Shown here piece after piece: positions 18,378-27,641 of a DNA stretch of 64,000 nt (positions are counted from its first letter, which is position 1; every line of letters starts with the position of its first letter). A program made the translations under genes and the position numbers. This DNA comes from CAWEFA01 sp963808135. Its GTDB lineage: Bacteria > Bacteroidota > Bacteroidia > Bacteroidales > DTGW01. The notes under the pieces are model-generated. The model was given only the letters and a program-made list of their open reading frames with translations, was not told the origin of the DNA and did not search any database. Location: positions 1-64,000 of the forward strand of contig CAWEFA010000078.1 in the NCBI GenBank assembly GCA_963808135.1. Direction: 5' to 3'.

Positions 18378-19160
18378 TTAACTTGATGGAATATTACACC
18401 AGAAACGAACGTTGTCGCTTGTATGGCCGCTAAGTTTGCTGTAAGTCCAGTCCATAGCTGATTTCCAACCCATTGCACTGCTTCCGCTGCAACTGCTGTT
18501 GTTACCGTTACGATGAACGTCCCAGTAGCAACTTCCCCAATAGCTCTTGCAAGAACTCCAAACCGATACATCGCTGCTTCCGTTTGTACATTTGTTCCAT
18601 AATGCAGAAGTAGAACCCTGGCCAACGCCAGCCATTCTTGCTTCATAGTAATTTAATTTTGTACGGCCTGCGTTGAAAGCATCACCTGATTTACCATCAC
18701 CATAAGAGTAATTGGTATTCATAAGTTCGGTTTCCATCATAGCTGCTGATTCAAAACTTTGGTTATCGCCAACAGCGCCTTTGTTACCACTAAGTCCGCT
18801 AACTGTATAGCAACCGCATGATACGCCGCTTGGGCAACTTACTGAGCCTGGGCAACCGCCTGATGAACTACTTGAACTTGAACTTGAGCTGCTTGAGCTT
18901 GAGCTGCTTCCGCAATAACTGCTTCCACATTGGCTGCTAGCTGCACCTGAACATTTTGTAACACAACTCTGGCTGTTTTCCCAACCCCAGTCACCTGTTG
19001 TTGCATTGCAGCAGAAAGGATAGCTACCGCATGTGCCACAAGATTTCAAACTCGAAGCTGTGGAAACGTTTTCCTTGCTACAACTTACAATCGTAACAAT
19101 CGATCCAATCAATATAACACTTGCAAGGATCGCACTCATTGACAAGAAAAATTTTTTCAT
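18378..19160 (-). CDS. Cys/Ser-rich lipoprotein with CBM10-like module
   Basis: A 260-residue secreted protein. The N-terminal signal has a plausible lipobox at Cys27 (TIVSCSKE). Residues 41-70 (CGTCGSYPFCC..GDWGWENSQSC) match the core of family 10 carbohydrate-binding modules (YPLC..GWGWENxxSC), small cellulose-binding disulphide folds. A linker with 16 consecutive Ser residues (codons 18861-18908) flanked by Cys-Gly motifs follows. The rest, about 150 residues, I do not recognise; it is rich in Trp, Tyr, Cys and Gly and includes NYYEARMAGVGQGSTSALWN. It probably sits on the outer surface and binds polysaccharide. It is divergent from the HTCS regulator at 19493 and ends at a strong terminator. 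Confidence 0.65.
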   Translation of the reverse strand: MKKFFLSMSAILASVILIGSIVTIVSCSKENVSTASSLKSCGTCGSYPFCCNATTGDWGWENSQSCVTKCSGAASSQCGSSYCGSSSSSSSSSSSSSSSSGGCPGSVSCPSGVSCGCYTVSGLSGNKGAVGDNQSFESAAMMETELMNTNYSYGDGKSGDAFNAGRTKLNYYEARMAGVGQGSTSALWNKCTNGSSDVSVWSSCKSYWGSCYWDVHRNGNNSSCSGSSAMGWKSAMDWTYSKLSGHTSDNVRFWCNIPSS

Positions 19161-19492
19161 AAAATTTAAATAATTAAGTTAGTTAATAAATTTTTGTTTA
19201 AAAACAATTATTAATATTAATGCAAACTCTTAGTTCAAAACACCCAAAACGTATCAAAAAATGAAATCATTTTACAGCATGCTAAAATACATATAACAAA
19301 TTTGTTATACATTTCACGAATCAATTTGTTTCTATATGGATAATCAAAAATGAATAAAAAAATAATAAAATGGTATTTTATGATGTTCGAATATTTATTT
19401 TAAATTAATTTTAAGATAAAATTGTGCTTTGTTTTTATTTGGTCGCTAATTTTTTTATAATTCATAACATCTTCTACCTGAAACAAAAAATT
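19161..19492. other. Divergent intergenic region with probable promoters and operator
   Basis: This very AT-rich gap separates the CBM10-like lipoprotein gene (leftwards) from the HTCS gene (rightwards). Apart from the palindrome at 19292-19309 I see no coding frame or RNA gene. Both promoters should lie here. Confidence 0.5.
19292..19309. promoter_or_regulatory. 18-bp perfect palindrome, possible operator
   Basis: TATAACAAATTTGTTATA is a perfect inverted repeat, 131 bases from the lipoprotein start and 183 bases from the HTCS start. A symmetric site between a sensor-regulator and a divergent surface protein suggests binding of a dimeric regulator. AT-rich palindromes also arise by chance, so confidence is modest. 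Confidence 0.4.
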
Positions 19493-22400
19493 ATGAAAAG
19501 ATATTTTTTCATATTATTTATAATCAATTTTTTTCTATTATTTACTGTTTTTGCACAAAAGCGAGATTTAAAATTTCAGCATCTTACCACAAAAGAAGGT
19601 CTTTCTTGTAGTGATGTGGTTTCTATAATCCAGGACAATAAGGGTTTTATATGGGTAGGAACAACGGATGGCTTAAATAAATTTGACGGATATTCATTTA
19701 AAGTTTATAAGCATGACGACAATAATAAAATGAGTATTGGCAATAACAATATTTATTGCATGTATAAAGATTCAAAAGAACGCTTGTGGATAGGTACTCA
19801 GAAAGGCTTAAGTATGTACAACCCGTCTTTAGACAATTTCACCAATTATATTTTTGATAAAAATTTAAATGAACAAAATATTTCATTCAACCGGGTAAGA
19901 GGAATTACAGAGGATAAATTACTTAACTTATATATTCTTAATGAAAAAGGCAGTATTTATAAATTTAATAATGATTCAAAAACATTTATAAAAATTTCAG
20001 AAATTAAAACCAACACCACTGCAAACTCCATATTGGCAGATGATAAGAACAATTTATGGGTAACAACAGTTGAAGGCCTGTTTTTATATGATCAAAAAGC
20101 AGGTAAAATTATCGGGTATAATAAAAAAGGCAATTCAAGTTTTTATATAAATGATTTTTGTTTGGGTTTATTATTCGATAAAAACCTTTTATGGATTGGT
20201 ACGGTTTCAGGTATAAAAGTTGTTAACCTGAAAACAAATGCAATTAAAGTCTTCAAGTCTGAATCTGAATTTGGGTCAATTGTTCTTAATATTTATAAAG
20301 ACCGTAAAAATAATATCTGGATCGCAGATGCCAAAGGATTGAAATTATATGATAAAATTTCGGATAAATTTTGGTCGTATGATAGCAGGCCGGACGATAA
20401 ATTCTCATTACAATCGCCGGGAGTTCATGCAATTTTTGAAGACAACCAGGGTAATCTTTGGGTTGGCTCGGTGTTGGGTGGAATTAATGTTGCATACGCT
20501 GATAAAGCTTTTTTGCATTTAAGAAACACTATTGATTTTCCGCTAAACTTAACACGAAACATAATTTCCTCAATATTGGAAGATGAAAATGGGAATTTAT
20601 GGATAGGATCATTTAACCAGGGAATTGATGTTATAAACCTGAAAAACAAAACAAAAAAGCATTACGAACATATTGAAGGAGATCCGTATTCTTTAGGCCA
20701 GTCAACAATCAATACCATATTTGAAGACAATAAAAATAACATTTGGATAGGCAGCTTTAGTAGCGGGCTGCAACGATTTGATAAAAATACAGACAGATTT
20801 ATTTCCTATATTGATACTAAACTTTACCCCGAACTTCAGTTTCAAGATATCCGGTCAATCGCAGAAGACGAAGAGGGTAATTTTTGGGTTGTAACAAATG
20901 GGTGTGGCATAGCTAAAATCAATCCCATTACAAAAGAATTTCATCATTATAAAGAGCCTCAATTTATTTCTAACTGGGGATTTATCCTGTATATCGATAG
21001 CGATGGGCATTTGTGGTTCGGATCAGCATTGGGTTTAGCGCAAATAAATGATGATGGTTCTTTAAAGAAACAATATATTTTTGACCCTAAAAACATCAAC
21101 AGCATTAGCAGCAACATGATAAGATGTATCATTGAGGATAGCAGGAAAAACCTTTGGATAGGAACAGAAGATGGGTTAAACCTTTTTATTAAGAAAACCG
21201 AAAAGTTTTATTGTTTCTCTAAAAAAGATGGTTTGCCAAACAGTTCGATAAAAGCAATACAGGAAGATAATTCCGGCAATTTATGGATTAGTTCAAACAA
21301 AGGCATTTCCAAGTTGAGTATTTTTTGGTCTGACGAATTATTTAAATTTAATATAAAGAATTTTGATGTTGACGACGGTCTTCAGGGAGATGAATTTATG
21401 GAGCGTTCTTCATTTAAAAGTAAAAAAACCGGACAACTTTTTTTTGGAGGCGTTAACGGAATTACTGCATTTTATCCTGATAATATCAAGGACAACACAT
21501 ATATTCCACCATTGGCATTTACCGATTTCAAGCTCTTTTATCATTCTGTTCCAATCGGCGCTAAAAATTCGCCATTAAAGAAACACATAAACGAAACCGA
21601 TCATATTGAGCTTAAACACTCCCAAAATGTTATTTCTATAGAGTTTACAGCGCTTAACTTTGTTGTACCCGAAAAAAACCAGTATGCGTACTTTCTAGAA
21701 GGTTTTGATGAAAAATGGTACTATGTCGGTTCTGAACGCAAAGCAACCTATACTAACTTAAGCCCCGGCAATTATGTTTTCAGGTTAAAAGCCTCAAATA
21801 ACGATGGCCTTTGGAATGAGAAAGGCATCTCAATTAAAATCCATATAAAACCTCCTTTTTGGTTAACAGGCTGGGCTATTGCTTTGTATCTGCTTTGTAT
21901 ATTTTTGGTTACATACTATATATATAATATGATTGTGGCAAGGGAAAAACTCAAATCGGAAATAGCTTTAGAAAAGTTTGAAAAGAAAAAGGACCACGAT
22001 TTAAACCTGATGAAAATTCAATTTTTCACAAGTATTTCACATGAACTCCGAACCCCTCTTACTCTTATAATAGGCCCTTTACAAAAATTATTAAAGGAGG
22101 AATCATTTAATTCACAAATAAAGAATTATTTTAGCCTTGCATACAGGAATGCCCAGCGGCTATCAAGGTTAGTCAATCAACTTTTAGATTTTCGAAAATT
22201 AGAAGCCGGTTTTATGAAACTGGAAGTTTCAAATGACGATATAGTGAGATTTGTAAATGTAATTGCAGCCAGCTTTAACTATATTGCCTCGCAACGAAAT
22301 ATTATTTACACGGTTCAATCCTCTATTGAATCGCTTCAGGCATGGTTCGATCCGGACAAGCTGGAAAAAATACTAAACAACCTTATATCAAATGCATTTA

Positions 22401-23602
22401 AATATTCCAGCAATGATGGCGAAATAACAATTAACCTTTCAGTCGGAAATTATCCTCTCAAGTTGGATCAGCAAATGTTTTTTATTATTAAAGTTGAAGA
22501 CAAAGGAATAGGTATTCCTAAAGAATCAATGTCAAATTTATTCACGCTATTTCACCAGGTTCATGACCATAACCCGTCAAATACAGAAAGTACGGGAATT
22601 GGCCTGGCCCTTACAAAAGAACTTATTGATATGCATAAAGGATACATAACCGTTGAAAGCGAACTTAACAAAGGAACGAGCTTTACTGTTTATTTGCCTT
22701 TTGAAAAAAATTGTTATAGCCAGAATGAAATAACAGAGAAAAATATTGACCTGTATGAAAAAACGGATAATGCAGAATTTTATACAATCAAGAGCGATCA
22801 ATCAAAAAATACTAATAAAATAAACTATGAATTACCATTGGCGCTTATTGTAGAAGATGACGAAGACGTACGATATTTTATTAAAGATTCTTTATCAGAA
22901 TCGTTTCGGGTTATTGAAGCCTCCAATGGCGATCAGGGATATTCACTTGCAATAATGGAAATCCCCGATTTAATAATTTCAGACATTATTATGCCTAACT
23001 CAGATGGTTTTGTACTCTGTAGCCGTTTAAAAAGCGATGTTCGAACCAATCATATTCCGCTTATAATTTTATCTGCAAAGCATGCTGAAGAAAACAAAAT
23101 AAAGGGATTCGAACTTGGGGCAGATGATTATATCGCCAAACCTTTTAACGCCGATGTTCTTTTAGCAAGAGCCAAAAACCTTGTGGGTTCACGATTAAAG
23201 TTAAAAGAAATTTTTAATAAAACAGAAGGCTATATAACTGAATTGAGCAACTTAAATAAAAGGGATAAATTATTTATTGATAAAGCCATCCAAATTGTCG
23301 AAAGCCATCTGTCGGATATTAATTTTGACAGCATAATTTTTGCATCTGAAATGGGGATGAGCCGTTCGCAACTATACCGTAAATTTGAAGCAATAACCAA
23401 TCAGACATTATATGATTTTATTCGAAATATAAAGTTTAAAAAAGCAATTGATATATTAATCCGTGAAGGAAAAACGAGCGCTGAAGCAGCATTTGCAATA
23501 GGGTACACAAAACCGACAAATTTCACACGGGCTTTTACACAACACTTTGGCGTAACACCTTCGGAATACGTAGCAAATTATAAGAAAAAGAAAAACAGAT
23601 AA
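19493..23602 (+). CDS. Hybrid two-component system sensor-regulator (HTCS)
   Basis: A 1369-residue one-protein signalling system; the start at 19493 gives a signal peptide (MKRYFFILFIINFFLL..FAQ). The periplasmic part is a double set of Reg_prop propeller repeats (GLSCSDVVSIIQDNKGFIWV, then many NLWIG..G units) and a Y_Y_Y domain. A membrane helix lies at about residues 790-815 (ALYLLCIFLVTYYIY). Inside are HisKA (SHELRTPLTLIIGPL, His near 849), HATPase (NNLISNAFKYSS, VEDKGIGIP), a receiver (LIVEDDED; phosphoacceptor Asp1164 in SDIIMP) and an AraC-type HTH (EMGMSRSQLYRKF, AAFAIGYTKPTNFTRAF). The family senses glycan breakdown products and activates nearby utilisation genes. The likeliest local target is the divergent CBM10-like lipoprotein gene. 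Confidence 0.95.
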   Translation: MKRYFFILFIINFFLLFTVFAQKRDLKFQHLTTKEGLSCSDVVSIIQDNKGFIWVGTTDGLNKFDGYSFKVYKHDDNNKMSIGNNNIYCMYKDSKERLWIGTQKGLSMYNPSLDNFTNYIFDKNLNEQNISFNRVRGITEDKLLNLYILNEKGSIYKFNNDSKTFIKISEIKTNTTANSILADDKNNLWVTTVEGLFLYDQKAGKIIGYNKKGNSSFYINDFCLGLLFDKNLLWIGTVSGIKVVNLKTNAIKVFKSESEFGSIVLNIYKDRKNNIWIADAKGLKLYDKISDKFWSYDSRPDDKFSLQSPGVHAIFEDNQGNLWVGSVLGGINVAYADKAFLHLRNTIDFPLNLTRNIISSILEDENGNLWIGSFNQGIDVINLKNKTKKHYEHIEGDPYSLGQSTINTIFEDNKNNIWIGSFSSGLQRFDKNTDRFISYIDTKLYPELQFQDIRSIAEDEEGNFWVVTNGCGIAKINPITKEFHHYKEPQFISNWGFILYIDSDGHLWFGSALGLAQINDDGSLKKQYIFDPKNINSISSNMIRCIIEDSRKNLWIGTEDGLNLFIKKTEKFYCFSKKDGLPNSSIKAIQEDNSGNLWISSNKGISKLSIFWSDELFKFNIKNFDVDDGLQGDEFMERSSFKSKKTGQLFFGGVNGITAFYPDNIKDNTYIPPLAFTDFKLFYHSVPIGAKNSPLKKHINETDHIELKHSQNVISIEFTALNFVVPEKNQYAYFLEGFDEKWYYVGSERKATYTNLSPGNYVFRLKASNNDGLWNEKGISIKIHIKPPFWLTGWAIALYLLCIFLVTYYIYNMIVAREKLKSEIALEKFEKKKDHDLNLMKIQFFTSISHELRTPLTLIIGPLQKLLKEESFNSQIKNYFSLAYRNAQRLSRLVNQLLDFRKLEAGFMKLEVSNDDIVRFVNVIAASFNYIASQRNIIYTVQSSIESLQAWFDPDKLEKILNNLISNAFKYSSNDGEITINLSVGNYPLKLDQQMFFIIKVEDKGIGIPKESMSNLFTLFHQVHDHNPSNTESTGIGLALTKELIDMHKGYITVESELNKGTSFTVYLPFEKNCYSQNEITEKNIDLYEKTDNAEFYTIKSDQSKNTNKINYELPLALIVEDDEDVRYFIKDSLSESFRVIEASNGDQGYSLAIMEIPDLIISDIIMPNSDGFVLCSRLKSDVRTNHIPLIILSAKHAEENKIKGFELGADDYIAKPFNADVLLARAKNLVGSRLKLKEIFNKTEGYITELSNLNKRDKLFIDKAIQIVESHLSDINFDSIIFASEMGMSRSQLYRKFEAITNQTLYDFIRNIKFKKAIDILIREGKTSAEAAFAIGYTKPTNFTRAFTQHFGVTPSEYVANYKKKKNR

Positions 23603-23604
23603 AA

Positions 23605-24630
23605 TTATTTCTTTTGAAGATATTTTTCCCAATTCCATGCCGACAACAAGGTTTCTTCGGGAGTTTTTTCAACTTTCCAGCCAAGTTCTTTATTGGCGTA
23701 TGAAGTGTCGGCCCAAACTTTTTCAATATCGCCTGCCCTGCGGCCTACAACTTTATATTTAAGGTCAATGCCTGTAACTTTTTTAAAAGTATTAATTATT
23801 TCTAAAACAGAAAATCCATTTCCAGTGCCAATATTAAAAATTTCATACGAGGCTTTATTTTTATTGTTTAACAACCTGTCGAGTGCTACAACGTGTGCTT
23901 TTGCGAGGTCAACAACATTAATATAATCCCTAATGCAATAACCGTCGGGGGTGTTGTAATCGTTTCCGAATACTTTAAGTTCATCACGAAGGCCAATTGC
24001 AGTTTGGGTAATATATGGGACAAGGTTTGCCGGCACGCCTAAAGGCAATTCGCCGATTAAAGCGGACGGGTGGGCGCCTATTGGGTTAAAATACCGCAAT
24101 GAAATAGCTTTGAGTTTCTTATTTACCGCTAATACATCATTTATAATTTCTTCGCTGATTTGTTTTGTATTTCCATAAGGCGACAGGGCTTTTTTTACCG
24201 GGGCTTTTTCGGTTACCGGTAGTTCATCGGGCTGCCCGTAAACCGTACATGACGAAGAAAACACGATTGAAGGCACATTATATTTTAACATTCCTTTAAG
24301 CAAATTAATTAGCGAAACCAGGTTATTCCGGTAATATACAAGCGGCAGTTCAACCGATTCGCCAACAGCTTTATTAGCGGCAAAATGAATAATTATTTCA
24401 AGCTTTGGATATTTCTCGAAAAACCGGTTTACTTTATCATTGTTGCAAAGATCGAATTGCTCAAAAGCAGGCCTTATGCCTGTAATTTTTTCTATTCCGT
24501 CAAGCACTTCGATTTTCGAGTTCGACAAATTATCGATAATAATAACTTCATAACCTTCGTTTATAAGTTCAACAGTAGTATGCGAACCTATATAACCCGT
24601 TCCACCTGTTACCAAGACCTGTTTTTTCAT
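23605..24630 (-). CDS. galE: UDP-glucose 4-epimerase
   Basis: A 341-residue GalE, interconverting UDP-glucose and UDP-galactose with tightly bound NAD. Seen: GGTGYIGSHTTVELINEGYE, IDNLSNS, HFAANKAVGESVELPLVYYR, SSSCTVYGQPDELPVTE, catalytic YGNTK, RYFNPIGAHPSALIGE, NYNTPDGYCIRDYINVVDLA and the closing GWKVEKTPEETLLSAWNWEK. The motif set and length fit true GalE rather than a generic sugar epimerase. It converges on the HTCS gene with only two bases between the stops, so no separate terminator is visible. Confidence 0.95.
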   Translation of the reverse strand: MKKQVLVTGGTGYIGSHTTVELINEGYEVIIIDNLSNSKIEVLDGIEKITGIRPAFEQFDLCNNDKVNRFFEKYPKLEIIIHFAANKAVGESVELPLVYYRNNLVSLINLLKGMLKYNVPSIVFSSSCTVYGQPDELPVTEKAPVKKALSPYGNTKQISEEIINDVLAVNKKLKAISLRYFNPIGAHPSALIGELPLGVPANLVPYITQTAIGLRDELKVFGNDYNTPDGYCIRDYINVVDLAKAHVVALDRLLNNKNKASYEIFNIGTGNGFSVLEIINTFKKVTGIDLKYKVVGRRAGDIEKVWADTSYANKELGWKVEKTPEETLLSAWNWEKYLQKK

Positions 24631-24759
24631 TTATAAATTTGCTTTTACATCTAATTACAATTAATAACATAATTGGTTTAAATAAGAATTTTAACTGAAT
24701 AATCCACGAAGTTAATAAACGTATGAATTTATCTATGCTATGTCTTATCAAAATTTTAT

Positions 24760-24767
24760 TACATTTG
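24760..24767 (+). promoter_or_regulatory. Candidate -7 box for the HU-SPOR gene
   Basis: TACATTTG fits the Bacteroidota TAnnTTTG consensus, 21 bases before the ATG at 24789. No TTG is seen at the optimal upstream distance. Confidence 0.35.
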
Positions 24768-24788
24768 TTTTCAAATAAATTCTAATTA

Positions 24789-25792
24789 ATGGACTTTGAC
24801 CGGATTATACAAGATACTTAATCAGGTTCAATTCTGTAACGGTAGCAGGTTTAGGCACTTTCTCGCTGGATTATATTCCGGCTGAGATATACCGTTTCAA
24901 TAATCGTATTACACCTCCATCGTGCCAGTTGGTTTTTAATGAAAATTTTGATGGTTCAGACAATTTATTAATTAAAGCCATTTCTGAAGAATATGATATG
25001 TCTGAGGTTGATGCACGTTCTGAATTAGAAATTTGGGCAAAAAAAATAAAAGAAAACATAGAGCAAGAAGATCAGCATAAAATAAATGAAATTGGATTAC
25101 TAAAGAAAGAGGATGGCAAAATTAGTTTTGAAGCTGATTTAAGCAGCCCGATATTTGCTGAAAATTATGGCCTTGAAACTGTGAATATTCCTTTAATTGA
25201 AATTGAAGGAGATATAATAACCACCGATGTTGGCAGGCCGGCATATAATTATACTCCTGTTCATGCAAATAGCTGGAGAAAATGGGCTTTATTAGCCGCC
25301 GCTATAATAATTATTGGGACATTGTTTGTGGTTTCTTATCAGAGAAACTATTTGCAAGCCGGTATAAAATCATTATCGGAGTTCATAAATACGAATAATT
25401 ATTTAACAAAGCTGAGAAATGGTTTTAATGGGTACATTTCCGGCAATGTTGATGCAGACAAATTGAAAAGGGAAGCTTTACGATATTCGGAAAATTTTAA
25501 AAAATCAAAGGGCACAATTAGTTCAAGCGTTCAACCGTCGTCTGGACGAAAAGTTTTGAGATATTATTTAATTGCCGGAAGTTTTAAAACAATGAACAGG
25601 GCTGAGAAGCTAAAATATGAACTTACTTCTAAAGGTTTTTCCCCCGAAATACTTGTTTTTAATGATAGTATTTTCAGGGTTTCCATGTTGTCTGATACAA
25701 TACGCCGTAAAGCTGTGGATGAATATATCAGGCTTACTTCTGAAGAAAACAATTATAAACTTTGGTTTTTCAGCCAGCTGACTTCAAAATAA
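24789..25792 (+). CDS. HU-CCDC81-like / SPOR-domain membrane protein, one frameshift
   Basis: About 334 residues after correction. ATG 24789 gives MDFDRIIQD; one base is missing near 24815, after which the frame continues YLIRFNSVTVAGLGTFSLDY, a typical start of the bacterial HU-CCDC81 domain (a histone-like DNA-binding fold). The frame from 24929 onward is open. It has an acidic linker, one membrane helix (WALLAAAIIIIGTLFVV) and a C-terminal SPOR domain (YYLIAGSFKTMNRAEKLKYE) that in other proteins binds denuded septal peptidoglycan. A cytoplasmic HU-like domain linked to a periplasmic SPOR domain is a Bacteroidota speciality, suggested to link DNA or septum functions. Without the correction the first HU strand would be lost. 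Confidence 0.8.
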
Positions 25793-25804
25793 CAACTAAT
25801 CAAT

Positions 25805-27639
25805 TTACTCAACCGTAACAGATTTGGCAAGATTTCGAGGCTGATCGACATTGCATCCGCGCATAACCGCAATGTAGTACGATAACAATTGGAATGGTAT
25901 TACAGCAAGTAAAGGAATTAGCGGTTCAATGGAATTTGGGACTTCTATAGTATAATCAGCTAAATTTTTTATAATCTTATCGCCTTCAGATACCACAGCA
26001 ATGATAATCCCGTTTCTTGCTTTAACTTCCTGTATATTGGATACAATTTTTTCATACGATTTGTCCTGTGTTGCAACAAAAACAACAGGCATCCTTTCAT
26101 CAATCAAAGCAATAGGCCCGTGTTTCATTTCTGCTGCCGGATAGCCTTCAGCATGGATATAGGAAATTTCTTTAAGTTTTAACGCGCCTTCCAATGCAAC
26201 CGGGAATAAATATCCCCTTCCCAAGTAAAGGCAATTGGAAGTATTTTTAAAAAGTTTGGCTAATTTTTTAACTTCTTCACTTCTGTTCAGAATAAGTTCT
26301 ATCTTTTCAGGAATCATTGATAATTCCAAAACTAATTTATTAAACGAACTGTCAGAAAGCACATTTCTTTTTTTGCCAAGAAGCATAGCCATCATTGCAA
26401 GTACAGTAACCTGGCAGGTAAATGCTTTTGTTGAAGCAACGCCGATTTCAGGCCCTGCATGGGTATAAACGCCTGCATGGGTTTCGCGCGGGATACTTGA
26501 ACCAACCACGTTACAAATTCCCAAAACCGTTACTCCCTCGGTTTTGGCAAGCTGAATTGCAGCTAATGTATCGGCCGTTTCACCGCTCTGGCTTATGGCA
26601 ATAACAATATCGTCGGGAAATAAAACCGGGCTTCGGTAACGAAATTCTGATGCATATTCAACTTCTACAGGTATCCGGGCAAGTTCTTCAAAAAGGTATT
26701 CGCCTACCAATCCTGCATGCCAAGATGTGCCACAGCCTATGATAATTATCCGTTTGGCATTTAATAATTTTGGCATTACTGAAAACAGGCCGCCAAGATG
26801 GATATTGGGTATTTCATTAATATCCGTCCCCTGAAAGTATCGAGGATAGCGCGGGGCTGTTCGAAAATTTCTTTAAGCATAAAATGTTCGAAGCCATTTT
26901 TTTCTATTTCGTCAACATCAATATCAATTTTATGTATTTTGGGTTTAATTAAATCATTGGCAAGTGTTTTTAATGTCAATTCATCTCTTTTTATAATAGC
27001 AACATCGTTATCATTCAGGTATATCACGCTGTTTGTGTGTTCAACTATCGGGGTTGCATCGGAAGCTACGAAATATTCGCCTTCGCCGACACCAATTACA
27101 AGTGGGCTTCCTTTACGTGCAGCAAACAATTTATCAGGTTCTTCGGAACACATTATTACAAGTCCATAAGCCCCTACAACTTTTGTTAAAGCGAGGCGTA
27201 TAGCTATTTCGGCTGTAACATTGCCTTTTATATAAATATATTCGATTAGGTTCACGAGTACCTCAGTATCGGTTTCGCCAACAAAATTATATCCCCTGTC
27301 CACAAGTCTTTTCTTTAATGGGGCATAATTTTCAATAATGCCATTGTGGATAAGAACAAATTTTCCGTTCATTGAAGCATGGGGGTGTGCATTTATATCA
27401 TTAGGTTCGCCGTGGGTTGCCCAGCGGGTATGGCCTATTCCAACAGATCCGCTAATATCTTTACCGTTTATAAATGTTTCCAGGTCGCTTACTTTTCCTT
27501 TGCATTTATATATTCTTGGTTTTCCGTTGAGAAGAGAAATACCAGCTGAATCGTATCCCCGGTATTCTAACCTTTTCAGGCTGTTAATTAAAATTGGATA
27601 CGCTTCTTGTGAACCTATGTACCCGACAATTCCACACAT
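25805..27639 (-). CDS. glmS: Glutamine--fructose-6-phosphate aminotransferase, one frameshift
   Basis: GlmS makes glucosamine-6-phosphate for peptidoglycan and LPS. The N-terminal glutaminase half begins MCGIVGYIG with catalytic Cys2 and includes GIGHTRWATHGEPND. The C-terminal half has two SIS domains (IIIIGCGTSWHAG, AISQSGETADT, KEISYIHAEGYPAAEMKHGP) and ends QPRNLAKSVTVE. The two open frames (26776-27639 and 25805-26776) are joined if one base is added in the G run at 26828-26831 (CCCC on the plus strand), restoring TFRGTDINEIPNIHLGGLFS. The corrected length is 611 residues, normal for the family. An essential enzyme broken at a homopolymer points to a sequencing deletion. Confidence 0.93.
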
Positions 27640-27641
27640 AA

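Noticed and set aside
18840..19039. 66-codon Ala/Gln-rich minus-strand frame
   Set aside because: It is the Ser-tract repeat of the lipoprotein gene read in another frame.
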